From Mucor racemosus (Eukaryota; Mucoromycota; Mucoromycetes; Mucorales; Mucoraceae): a stretch of DNA of 64,000 nucleotides. A model generated the notes under the pieces. The model worked only from the letters and a program-made list of their open reading frames with translations, was not told the origin of the DNA and ran no database searches. The stretch spans positions 7,006,001-7,070,000 of the forward strand of contig JAPEHQ010000001.1 of NCBI GenBank assembly GCA_027405735.1, written 5' to 3'. The position numbers and the translations under genes are program-made. Positions 46,458 to 57,602 of the stretch are shown piece by piece; within the stretch, counting starts at the first letter, position 1, and every line of letters starts with the position of its first letter.

Positions 46458-47550
46458 ATGCCTTCCAAAGTTAATATTGAAGTTTTCACAGATTTCGATG
46501 GAACATTGTCTATCGAAGGTAAGGCAGCATTTTTAAGTGTTATAAAAATAGATGTATGTAACTGAATTCAACTGCAGATACGGGTGTTTTAATCATCGAC
46601 GATCCTCGTTGTATGGGAAGTGAACATAGAAAGGAATTAGAACGCCAAATTATGGACCATGAAACCCCTTATAGGTAACATTTTTACAAAAAAAAAAATT
46701 GCATTTTTTGAAATATTGACTGAAAAATATATAACAGAGAGGCTGTTTACAAAATGTGGGCTTCCTGTACTTTGACCTGGGAAGAAGCTTGGAGCGATCA
46801 TTTGAGCAGTATGTTACAAGCAACTGTAAAAAAAGCAACTTTTTGATTATTGATCATCAGTTCAGAATGTAGAATTGACCCTGGATTCCCTGGATTTTAT
46901 GATTACTGTAAAAAGAACAACTTTCCAGTTACTGTTGTGAGCAGGTAATGCCGGATCATTGGGCATAATTTTGCTAGAATCATTAATGATTCAATTTTAT
47001 TAGTGGAATGAAACCACTAATTTGCAAGGTTCTCGCCAAATATATGGGTAAGAAAGCTGAAGAACTCAATATCGTGGCCAATAACGGAAGAATCGAAGGA
47101 AGGGAATGGGAAATCCTTTACATTGACGACACGTAAGGATTTTCTTTCATGGTGTTTTGTGCGAGAAAAGTACTTATATTTATGCAAATTTGATTTAGCC
47201 CTTTTGGAAATGACAAGTCTAAAAGTAAGTCGAGTATTTTCATTAGGTATACGCATTAACCTTTGCATATAGCTTTAAAAAAGGCCCGTTCAAATGCTCC
47301 CGCCAACACAATTTTTGTATTTTGTGGTGATGGCGTATCAGACATTTCAGCAGCTAGACATGCTGATGTTTTGTTTGCTAGAAACGGCAGAGATCTTGTT
47401 ACTTATTGTGATCGTCATGCAATTCCTTATATTAGATTTGATTCCTTTGAAGAAGTGGAGAAAATTGTGGCAGACTTGGCAGAAAAAAGATCAAAGCTTG
47501 AAAAAGACGAAGCAACTGGATTTTTTAAAATTATAACATCAACTTTATAA
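46458..47550 (+). CDS. HAD-superfamily phosphatase, MtnX/Pyp1-like, 246 aa, 7 exons
   Basis: Small-molecule phosphatase of the haloacid dehalogenase superfamily, probably cytosolic. Exons 46458-46518, 46578-46674, 46738-46808, 46866-46944, 47004-47132, 47199-47224 (only 26 nt) and 47273-47550; all phases agree. Motif I is DFDGT with nucleophile D12 and D14; motif II is VVSSGMKP (about S102-S103); motif IV is CGDGVSD (D174, D178). A small cap domain with the RIDPGF signature lies between I and II. This layout matches the HAD-IB phosphatases grouped with MtnX (methionine salvage) and yeast Pyp1 (polyol phosphates); the substrate is not decidable. It ends 191 bp before the PRPP synthetase gene, same strand. 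The intron density is high for so short a gene. Confidence 0.85.
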
Positions 47551-47658
47551 TGATAAATTCATAGATTTATTGAAAAGAACGGATAATCATTAAATAAACG
47601 TGTTTGAGATGCCCGCCACAAACGTCACATTGGAAAGAATAAAAAAGCTTTTCGTTTC

Positions 47659-47661
<3 letters not shown>

Positions 47662-47691
<30 letters not shown>
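47662..47691 (+). promoter_or_regulatory. T30 tract upstream of the PRPP synthetase gene
   Basis: Thirty uninterrupted T residues 50 bp before the ATG at 47742. Poly(dA:dT) tracts exclude nucleosomes and act as promoter elements in fungi. Here the tract lies in the 191-bp spacer between two same-strand genes. Confidence 0.55.
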
Positions 47692-47692
<1 letters not shown>

Positions 47693-47741
47693 TCAAACCA
47701 ACACACAGACATTTTACATATTTTAATACAATATAAACAAT

Positions 47742-48958
47742 ATGAGAAATCTTGTTGTACTTGGTGGTTCTTCTCATCCAGAATTTACTGAAAAAATCTG
47801 TAATCGTTTGGGTATTTCCGAGGGTAAAACTCGTCTCAGCAAATTCTCTAATAATGAAACAAGCGTCGAAATGAAGGAATCTGTTCGTGAGCAAGATGTT
47901 TATATTATTCAAAGTGCTTGTGGCAGTGTAAATGATAATTTTATCGAATTACTCATTATGATTAATGGTTGTAAAATCGCTTCTGCTAAACGCATCACTG
48001 CTGTCATTCCTTATTTCCCTTATTCTCGCCAACCCGATGTACCATTCAAGCAATCAGGTGCTCCATTGACATTTTTACCTCCTCAGACACCTCCTTATCA
48101 ACCTAATCAACCCAACAAAGTAGATGATGTTTCTAGTCAATTATTACGTAAACTCGGTCAAGCCTCTGTTGAAGAGCAAAAGAAGGATAATGCTCCTTAC
48201 AGAGAATGGCGTGCTCGTCCAGGTGTATTAATTGCAGATCTTTTAACTTGTGCTGGTAATTATTGTGTTGCAATTAATAATGCAAAATATTGATTTTTGA
48301 ATAGGTGCTGATCATATTATTACAATGGATCTTCATGATGCTCAATATCCTGGATTTTTTGATTGTCCTGTTGATAATCTCACTAGTTTGTACACTGCTA
48401 TCAATTATATCCGCCTCAACATTCCTGATTATTCTGAAGCTGTCATTGTATCTCCTGATGCTGGTGGAGCTAAAAGGTATGAAATTATAGAGAATCAAAA
48501 CTCTATAGTGGGATAAATTGTTGACGGAATTATGTAGAGCTACTTCCATTGCCGAAAAATTATGTATGGATTTTGCATTAGTTCACAAAGAACGCCATAA
48601 GGTTCATTCTCAAAAGAAAGAGTCAATGCTTGTTGGTGATGTTCGTGGACGCAACTGTATTTTGATTGATGATATTACAGACACTTCTTATACAATCACA
48701 AAAGCAGCCCGTTTATTGAGAGAGAAGGGTGCTTGTAAAATTTATGCTCTTGTGAGTCATGCCATCCTTTCTGCTGATGCCGTAAATCATATCGATCAGA
48801 GTGCCATTGATGAGTTAATCGTCAGTAACTCAGTACCTCAAACTCAACATATGACTCACCCAAAAATTAAAGTTTTTGATGTAACCTCTCTATTTTCTGA
48901 AGCCATTCGTCGTACACATTTTGGTGAATCACTTTCTAAATTATTTGAAGAAGCCTAG
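47742..48958 (+). CDS. PRS1: Ribose-phosphate pyrophosphokinase (PRS1-like), 368 aa, 3 exons
   Basis: Makes PRPP from ribose 5-phosphate and ATP for nucleotide, His and Trp synthesis; in yeast, PRS subunits work as hetero-oligomers. Exons 47742-48255, 48305-48476, 48538-48958, phases agree. Family features: [57 protein letters not shown] with the catalytic His, and [10 protein letters not shown]. Two departures stand out. About 45 extra residues, rich in Pro and charged residues ([20 protein letters not shown] onward), follow [14 protein letters not shown], as in the non-homologous insertions of yeast Prs1/Prs5. And the PRPP-binding loop reads [10 protein letters not shown] where catalytic enzymes have DDMxDTxGT. 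It may be a structural subunit instead of a catalytic one (inference). The symbol is by resemblance to yeast Prs1. Confidence 0.85.
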
Positions 48959-49960
48959 AAATTTTTCTCTTTTTCTCATTTAAATAGATATCTTTTTTTT
49001 TTTAATTACATTTTTGCTAATTATATATATACTGAACCTTTTTTTATTGATAAAATCGCATTAAATAATAAATGCCTCTTCTTTTAGATGTTATAATTTT
49101 ATTTGAATACAATAATATTAATGGTAATGAATAGTAATTATACTGTAGTAGTTTTTTTGCAGTTGTATTTGAAGTTGAAAGTCCGATTTCTTTATATACA
49201 CAGTTATTAATGCCTTTTAAATGCATTCAATATCCTGAACTTTCTTAAAAAAATGCTAGAGTATATTTTATATGTCAAGAATATACTGGAAAGCTTTAAA
49301 AATATTTTTTAAATGATTTAATCTACAAAAGAATCCTTCAAAAAGACAAAATTTTCAAATTGGTCGTCGGTGGTTAAATCACTGAAATTCGTATTTTCAG
49401 ACAACCTTACAAGACTTACCTATTATCGCATGCTAATGAGTGTTGTTTCATGTAAAAAAAACTCAATAGTACTCTCTGTATGTAGAGAAACTATATAAAG
49501 GCTTAATTACTTTTATTCACACGTTTTTGAGTGTAGGAAAATCCTTTAAAACCCGATACGTTTCTAATTAGGATAAAAAATATACCGACTTTTTCCTTTT
49601 TATTGCGCCTACTAGTAGCAGTAGTAGCTCATCCGTCTCAAACAGCCAAGAATTGGTAGTGTAGGCGACTTAATCTCTGAGTGTAGATACTAAACATGTT
49701 GAGAGAATCAACATTATTTATACAGATTTGAAGAAGCCTTACGTTTTAAACTTGTTAATAATGAGCTTTCTAAGCAATATAATTTGTTTACTGCCCCTTT
49801 CACTACCTTGATCTGCTGATTTAATTGTTCTGTTTACCTTTACTTCAAAGGCTGCGGATTACAAAAAGTGACTCATTAAATTTTTGCAACAGGATATAAA
49901 GAATGAAAAGTTTTTGTCAGATTTACAAGCTTTTTTGTTGTATTAACTATTTTTCAAAAG
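48959..49960. other. Intergenic, 1.0 kb
   Basis: AT-rich, no gene. A pyrimidine-rich strip and GTAGTAGCAGTAGTAGCTC trinucleotide run lie near 49612-49632. Confidence 0.45.
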
Positions 49961-52500
49961 ATGGACGATTTGATTCCCCTTTTTGTTAAGATCGGTTTAT
50001 CCGAACAAAAAGCTAAAGATACAGCTAAAAATAAGAAATTAGCACCTACGCTTGAGACAGTTATCAATGAGGCCAATGTTCGCGATGGTTGTGATAAAGA
50101 CGTTGGTATTCTTTTATACAGTTTAGCAACCGGTGCTTCTAAAACTCCTGTTGAGCATCTTTCTTTCATTACTAAGAAAATTATGAATGGTGATTTAAAG
50201 ACTACTGATCAAATTTCAGGTAAACATTTTTTTTTTTTTTTCAAAAAAATTGAGGGAATCAAACATGCTTATTTCAATTCAAAATTTCATATTAGCCGCC
50301 ATTAAGTTTTCTGAAAGCGGATTCAAGGAGGAAGACTTTGATGCTGCAACTGGTGTGGGTAAGTTTTGCAACATTGAATCAAAGATGTATTATTGAATGT
50401 AATTTTTTTTCCCCAGGTATCGTTGTTACTCCTGAACAAATTACACAAGCTATTGCTGAATATATTGCTGCTAATAACGAGAATATCGTTGCCAATCGTT
50501 ATAAAACATTAGGGCCTACTCTTGCAAACACTAGAAAGATCGAAGCTCTTCGTTGGGCTGACGGTGGTAAAGTCAAGAACGAAGTTGAGGCTCAATATCT
50601 TGCTTTGTTAGGTCCAAAAGATGAACGTGATGCCCCTCAAAAGAAAAAGAAGGAACCCAAAGCTGCTGCTGCCACTGGTGCTACATCTTCTACTCCCGGC
50701 AAAAAAGCTGAAACTGAGAAAAAGATGGATCTTACAAAGGTCTTTTTCGAAGGAGAACTTGGTAAATTACATAAACCTGGTGAGAATCCTCAAATCAAGC
50801 CTGAATTGATGGAAGAGCATTTAAAGGCTACTGGTAAACAGGTCGTTACTCGTTTCCCTCCTGAGCCTAATGGTTATCTTCATATTGGTCATGCAAAGGC
50901 TATCAATATCAATTTTGGTTACGCAAAGGCCCATAATGGTATTACCTATCTCCGTTACGATGATACCAATCCTGAAGCAGAGGAGGAGAAATACTTTACT
51001 TCTATTCTTGAAACTATTAAATGGCTTGGATTCGAACCTTTCAAGATCACTTATTCTAGTGATTATTTCCAACAATTATTTGATTTAGCCGTCAAATTGA
51101 TTAAAAAGGGGTTAGCTTATACTTGTCAATGTACTGGTGAAGAAATCAATGCTTGTCGTGGCGGTAAAGATCATGGTGAACGTAGAGCATGTGCTCATCG
51201 TGATAGACCTATAGAAGAAACTTTGGATCAATTTATGAAAATGAAGGAAGGTCGTTACAAAGAAGGTGAAATCACTCTTCGTATGAAGATGGACTTGACT
51301 AATGGTAACCCTCAATTTTGGGATTTGATCGCTTATCGTGTCTTGTATACTCCTCATTTCAGAACTCATGATCAATGGTGTGTTTATCCCACTTATGATT
51401 TCACTCATTGTTTGGTTGATTCATTTGAAAATATTACTCACTCACTTTGTACCACCGAATTCAGACAATCTCGTGAAAGTTATTATTGGTTAGTTGATGC
51501 TGTTGAGGTTTACAAACCTGTTCAATGGGAATATGGACGTTTGAATGTTACTGGCACCATCATGTCTAAACGTAAGATTCTCAAGATGGTTAATAATAAC
51601 TATGTTAGCGATTGGGACGATCCAAGACTTTATACACTTGTTGGTATTCGTAGACGTGGTGTCCCCCCAGAGGCTATCAATAACTTTGTCCTTGAGCTTG
51701 GTGTCACTACTAGTCAATCTACAATTGAAGTATCTCGTTTTGATACCAAGACTCGCGAGTACTTGGACAAGACTACTCCTCGTTTAATGGCTATTTTAGA
51801 TCCTATTCGTGTTGTTTTAACTAATGTTTCGGATGATTTTGTTGAAGAAGTCGTCGTTCCTAATAAGCCTAGAGATCCTGCTATGGGTGAACACAAGGTT
51901 CCATTCACCAAAGTTTTGTATATTGACCGATCCGATTTCCGTGAAGAAGATTCCAAGGGTTACTACCGTCTTGCTCCTGGTAAATCTGTTGGTCTTTTGT
52001 ATGCCAAACATCCTATTCACTGTACCAATTATAAAAAGGATGCCGATGGTAAGGTAGTTGAAATTGAATGTACCTATGAAAATGAAGGCGAATTCAAGAA
52101 GCCCAAGACCTATATTCACTGGGTTGCTGAATCACCCAAGCATAATTCACCTGTCAAGTTGGATGAACTTCGTATTTATGAACGTCTTTTCATGCATGAT
52201 AATCCCGAAACAGTTGAGGGAGGTTATCTTAATGATATTAATAGTCATTCTTTGGAAATTGTCAAGGGTGCTATTGCTGAGGTTGGCATGTATGATCATA
52301 TTGCTGATTGGGTAAAGAAGACTGGTGGTAAAGATAAGGAAAGCATGCGTTGGCAATTCACCCGTACAGGTTATTTCTGTTTAGATAAGGATACTGAATT
52401 AGATGCTGAATTGATCAAATCTGGTCAAGTTAAGGAAGGTTTGAAGTCCATTATTGTAAATCGTACCGTTTCTTTAAAGGAAGACGCTGATAAAGATTAA
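49961..52500 (+). CDS. GLN4: Cytosolic glutaminyl-tRNA synthetase, 801 aa, 3 exons
   Basis: Charges tRNA-Gln with glutamine; class I synthetase in the cytosol. Exons 49961-50219, 50296-50358 and 50417-52500, in phase; length is close to yeast Gln4 (809 aa). The first about 190 residues are the eukaryotic N-terminal RNA-interacting domain, ending in a charged, Lys-rich linker (PQKKKKEPKAAAATG). The Rossmann core has HIGH at residues 263-266 (PNGYLHIGHAKAI) and the KMSKS-type MSK at 490-492 (GTIMSKRK). CQCTGEEI and GFEPFKITYSSDYF mark GlnRS instead of GluRS, and the C-terminal beta-barrel anticodon domain follows (about 540-790). Codon use is more regular (CCT, GGT, CGT) than in flanking orphans, as expected for a strongly expressed gene. 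Confidence 0.95.
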
Positions 52501-52657
52501 ATAAAATCTGTAAAATATTATACTTTCAATGCGTTTAGAGTATTTATTCGTGTTTACCCTAATTGAAGAGTGTATAGTGTTATTGTAAAAAATTATAGAT
52601 ATTGTAGTGGCACATTTATTACGATTTTTATGCTTCTTGGCTGGGCCAATTGTTATA

Positions 52658-52701
<44 letters not shown>

Positions 52702-52703
52702 TA
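52658..52703 (+). repeat. (TAC)n microsatellite
   Basis: About fifteen near-perfect TAC trinucleotides, 160 bp after the GlnRS stop codon. Confidence 0.92.
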
Positions 52704-52729
52704 CTACAGTCAACTTTAAAAGTGCGCCG

Positions 52730-53170
52730 CAAGCTTGAAAACCAAAAGTACTAAGAAAGCGTTGTAGAAACCAATACTAAATTCCTTTCAAATAGCATAA
52801 ATCAAGTACTAGAAGATACATTAAACTTCAAAGTATCTTTTGATACGAACTTAGTGGAGGTTATGCCAAGTTTTTGCAGTTTTTACATTGGCTTGACATG
52901 TCTGACTACAATTTGCCGACTTTTCAGGAAAATGAATTTTCAAAATCGGAGCGTACGTCTTCTAAGCATGCCACAGATACACATATAATATCATTCGAAA
53001 GACAAGGTCTAGAATATCCTACTGGTTTTTAAAAGTTAAACTTATCGTGTATATTGCAATAGTTAAAGCTCATTAAAGCTACACTTTTTGTTAAAAAATA
53101 GGACGTTTGACTATCTCAAATTCGTTTCAGCGTGTGGTGGTGTAATGAAATTCAAAGCACGCTTTTGAAA
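52730..53170 (-). repeat. Dispersed repeat R2, copy 2
   Basis: Reverse-strand counterpart of 20780-20960 with the same ordered blocks. An adjacent AAAAAATAGGACGTTTGAC string is also echoed near 62305 (AAAAAATGGGCGTTTGATC), suggesting a third, very diverged copy. Bounds are approximate. Confidence 0.5.
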
Positions 53171-55013
53171 TAATCAGAATGATTGAGCTTATGTAGACAC
53201 AATTGAGAGCATTTTATCATAGGATGATGATTAAATTACGTAATAAAGAATTTCCTGACAAGACATTAATGGGAAAAATTGATTAATTCGAAAACTTCGG
53301 CCTGTAAATTCAATATAAAATCATCATAAACTCATCATCCGATTTCTCATAAAAAAAAGAAAAAAAAAAAACAAAATAAACAGAGAATGTATTGGTGGTG
53401 TTTCCAATCGAGAATCGACGATGATCGAGTGTATATAGAATTATTTATATATTTTGTGGTATTTAAAAAATGGCTCATTAGGCTAAATTACTTGACAGCA
53501 GCAGCAAGAACAGCAATTACATTTAATCATGCTCCTTTTTATTGAAAAACATGTTTGAATCAATAATACTGTCATTAAAGTCATAATAAACGCCTAATTA
53601 TACATAATTTTAAACTGATCGCTCAAATACTGCGGAAAATGTTGATCCAGGCATGTAAATAGTGATTCATTAAAAAGCAATTAGGCAGAATGCAAATATG
53701 ATTACTTTTTTCCAGTTCTAAATCTTTTTTCCAGTGTTCAATTGCGGAGAACAATGATGATTTAGAATACTATTTAGCGGATAAAGCAAATCTCTTGGAC
53801 ATTATAGAATTCACTCCTATATATATTTCAGCTAGTATACAAACTCCCTATAATAATACATGTGTATAAATGAGGCATTGTTAAAGGGATAATTGCTTTT
53901 AAATGACGTCGTCTGATCATATCAATTACTGATAGATAGTTGAGTTGATTTAGCCGTAAAAGTGAGTTTGTGTGCGGAGACAAGGAGGGGGAGGGGAGGG
54001 GAGGAGAAATTTGGAGCTCAAATGATGCAATAATATAGTATTTTCGGTTACGTTTGGATATTTTCAAATTTATTGAGACGAAATTTATTAACGAGTTTTT
54101 TGAAATGGGAAAGCGGTGGCATTATTTCAAACCAATTTCTTTTTGGAAACGTCTATCCCAATACGAAGTAGTGTGTTTAACCCAATCCAAACAATCCTGC
54201 GTTTTTCAATATCATCATTTTCCTTATCATCATCACCTTCTTCTTGATCGTCATCTTCTTGAAAACACAAAAACAACAATTCTGGACTGGCCCGACTATC
54301 AATCATAGCAGACATTCTGGCTAACAAAATGTTCATTTGGAAGTTCATCATCCTTCCAAACTACCAGCTCAGCAACCATTGTAAAGATAGGTTCAACTTG
54401 TCCCATAAGTGCACAAACACCTTCAACATGTAAAACGTATCACAGAAAGCTAGCCTCTCTGCCTCACAAAGGTTTGCTCATGATGAATCGCAAATCCTTG
54501 CTTGGTGTGTTTTAAAGAAAACGGTTCTGTGATGGCGCTGAAGTTCGCACGCGCTTATCATTTAGTCACCTCAATCACGCTAAAATTAAAATAAATATCA
54601 GTCGTACTGTATGCTAAGGAATTGAACAATGTCAGACTGAGTATATTATAATTGTATCAGTGAAAATAAATTTAATTCTTATTGTTCATTATTTTCTCCT
54701 ATTTTTCATGTGTGTATATAATTATCCACCCCCCTTCCATATGCATTTAATCAAAACGGAAGTTCGGATGAATGAACCGTTCTATTCCATGTTTTTTTTT
54801 TTTTTTAATGGGTTCCGACGTTATAATGACGACAAAATTATTACTGTATTTGCCCATTCGTTATGACGAATCGACCTGCACTACCATGAATTTCGATTTA
54901 ATCGAAAACGTGGCCTCAAACACTTTTATTATTTTGAAACATGTCCTATCAATTTAATGCTATAAAACGTGGTCCCCCCTAATGTATTTGCTATACACAC
55001 TTGGTTAATTTTC

Positions 55014-55020
55014 TATAAAT
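55014..55020 (+). promoter_or_regulatory. TATA box of the zinc-ribbon gene
   Basis: TATAAAT 103 nt before the ATG at 55123, followed by a long T/C-rich leader. Confidence 0.6.
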
Positions 55021-55122
55021 ACTCGATCAGAAACAATCAATTTTTCTTTTTTTTTTTTTACTTTTGACTCAAAAACCCATTCCTTTCCTTTTAGAATATA
55101 CCTCTTTACACATACACATATA

Positions 55123-55446
55123 ATGGCTGGCTTCATATTAGTATCCAATTCTGGCAAAAAAATCTCTCTTGAACACGCATGTCATCCATGTCCAAGATGT
55201 AAAAATCAAAATTCAGTTCAGTTGACAAGATCCGAAAAATCGCTTATCGTATTAAATAAACGTATCACTGATAATTCAACAGTTCGATATGAATGTTCAC
55301 AATGTAAATGGAAGAATCAAATGTTGCCTCATGATGGCCGAGAATCAGCAGAATTAGATCGCTATTTATCTGAAAATTCAACTGATGATTTCTTTTTTGG
55401 TGAAGCATCTACACCTCCTTCATCATCATCATCTGCATCTCCTTAA
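55123..55446 (+). CDS. Small zinc-ribbon protein, 107 aa
   Basis: Single-exon gene with a TATA box and pyrimidine-rich leader. Two cysteine pairs, CPRC (residues 23-26) and CSQC (about 58-61), separated by about 31 residues, form a zinc-ribbon-like fold around HPCPRCKNQNSVQL and the basic stretch after it. The pattern recalls small fungal proteins with a CPRC...C-x2-C ribbon and a VQL strand, but no function is known for them that I could attach. The C-terminal 35 residues are acidic then Ser/Pro-rich and probably disordered. No membrane segment. Isolated: nearest genes are more than 2 kb away. Confidence 0.72.
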   Translation: MAGFILVSNSGKKISLEHACHPCPRCKNQNSVQLTRSEKSLIVLNKRITDNSTVRYECSQCKWKNQMLPHDGRESAELDRYLSENSTDDFFFGEASTPPSSSSSASP

Positions 55447-56442
55447 ATTAAACAAAAAAAAAAAAAAAAAACAACAACAACTCAACATTCTTAATTTGTA
55501 TATATATACATATATTATAATTGCATTCTTTAATCGCTTTAAACCCATCCTCATATAGACTACTTTTACTATTACATTATACTAATTTTGCGTATCTAAT
55601 TTTTCTAATAATAAACACTCTTTATTGATTTGATATCAATCAATTTATTGTACCACCTATTTTTTGTTGGATAACGTAATATTGTTGTACTATTAAACCT
55701 TCTAATTACGGAAGACATTTTACTGATTGGATTCTTACAATTTAGATAATCAGATCTTTGTTTTTTAAATCTCAACTAAATCATCCTCTTGATTCTGTCA
55801 TTCAAGACGTTATTGTGCATGCAATTCTTAAAAACCTTCGTGTCATTAGCTGACTGCATAACATAAACTAGCAAGCCTTTGTAGAATATTATATTACAAG
55901 TGAATCTGATAATTTCGTTTTCTTGATACCATCAAATGTACCCAAATCCTTTAGTAGAGCTTAGATCCAAGTTTTTTTTTTTTTTTTACAAATTAGAATG
56001 CGTTTGCATTTTATAATCTTTAATCAAATGCTAGGTAACCTTTATTGACAGCGCTGCTATTTTCATTATTACTGTTCCACCAGCTGCTGCAGGACACAAA
56101 AACCTTAAATTACCGCCGTTTATAAAAGGACTTTCTCTCCAAATGATGAATATTCATCATTATATAGAAGAAGAGGAAAATGAAGGATAAAACCGGAGTG
56201 TGAACCTAAAATAGCCATATTTCACCTCAGTTCGTCATTTTAGGAAACCATTTGACATTTAAAGGAGCTTTACATAGCAATTTTCAAAATATACAGTAAT
56301 AAAATGCATGTAATTTAAAACACTTTATATTATGGTATTTTGCTTTTGACCATTTTGGTACAGAAATTTGAGATATTATTGATAAACTTTAATTTATTGC
56401 TTTACTACTCCTAAAAAACTAGGTCCGACTTGTCACCCTTGC

Positions 56443-56474
<32 letters not shown>

Positions 56475-56633
56475 GAAAAATAGCAATCAAATCGAAATAT
56501 ATGTAAATGTACTTGAGAGGTTCATGTATAATTCAGAGCTGTGTTTCCTGGAATAACCTATATCCATCAGACGAAATAACTCTTTTAGTGCTAATGCTTC
56601 AGATTTTTAGCAGATCTTAATTTTTCTGAGGTA

Positions 56634-56669
<36 letters not shown>

Positions 56670-57602
56670 GGTTCAGACGCAAATCAAATAGTGCTATCGC
56701 AAGGATAGTAGTGTATATTTCAATTATTAGATTGGTGAAAAGTATAATTTTTCTAGTGAATTACTGATTTTTATCCAAGTTGAGATTTTGGACAAAATAT
56801 AAAAAGGCAAAATTTGAATTGAAATCAAAATTTGATAAAAAAAAAACCACAAAAATGCTTCATAGAATATGCTAATCAAGTGTGTCTTTGAATGGTGGAG
56901 ATTATCACGCAAACTATGGAATTGAAGCATTCAAACAAGTATACAGCAGGCTAAATTTTGGCTTTACACGTATTTAATGATCTGGTTTCCATTTTTTTAA
57001 TTGCCAAAAAATAGTTTTCTCACATTTGAAACCCAAACAACTCTGTTTCAAACAGGTTTATTTGTCTTTTAGTTCTAAAAATGTCGAATTGGCTTATAAA
57101 ATCTATACTACAGGTTTTCATTGGATTGAAAGACCCGTTGAGTGAGCTTAGAGTCCGGATCTTCAGTAATGACCATGCGTGTGACTTTAGCGCAATAGCC
57201 TAACTATCGAAATATGTAGGAAAATATACCATCATTTGATTTCATGTTATGACTCAAAAAATAAAAGAACATTTACCCGTTGTATCGTATACAAACATTA
57301 TACGAAAAAGATTAATAAAAAAAAAATGATACTTGAACGACATTTTTAATACGGATAAACACAAATATATCGTGATATTTAGAGCAAATTGATTCTGTAA
57401 TAAGTATAAAGCAAGATGAAAAGGATTTGCATAATTTGCGTGTGTGTGTGGGGGGGGGAGGAGAGGGGGTAAAATCCTTCGGCGGAACTCCCGGTTGTGT
57501 TTATGCTCGGGAAGGAGCTTACAGAGTATCAGCATATATAACACCTCCTTTATATATTCATGCTTTTTTTTTCTTTTTTCACACTCTATTCTTGAACATT
57601 TT
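55447..57602. other. Intergenic, 2.1 kb, with long T and A tracts
   Basis: No gene. T27 at 56448-56474 and A30 at 56637-56666 bracket a 162-bp piece that includes TTTTAGTGCTAATGCTTCAG followed by ATTTTTAGC, a diverged match to part of R1 (copy b, about 15397-15435). A G9-containing strip lies at 57449-57460. Confidence 0.5.

Larger units (their letters stand above)
52501..55010. other. Intergenic, 2.5 kb, with repeat R2 and a microsatellite
   Basis: Holds a TAC microsatellite (52658-52703), R2 copy 2 (about 52730-53170, minus strand) and a GGGGAGG-type G-rich strip at 53975-54005. Minus-strand frame 54127-54351 (acidic) has no homology I can name; I do not call it. Confidence 0.5.

Noticed and set aside
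54127..54351. Acidic 74-codon minus-strand frame
   Set aside because: No homology or splice signal recognised; could be debris but not supportable.
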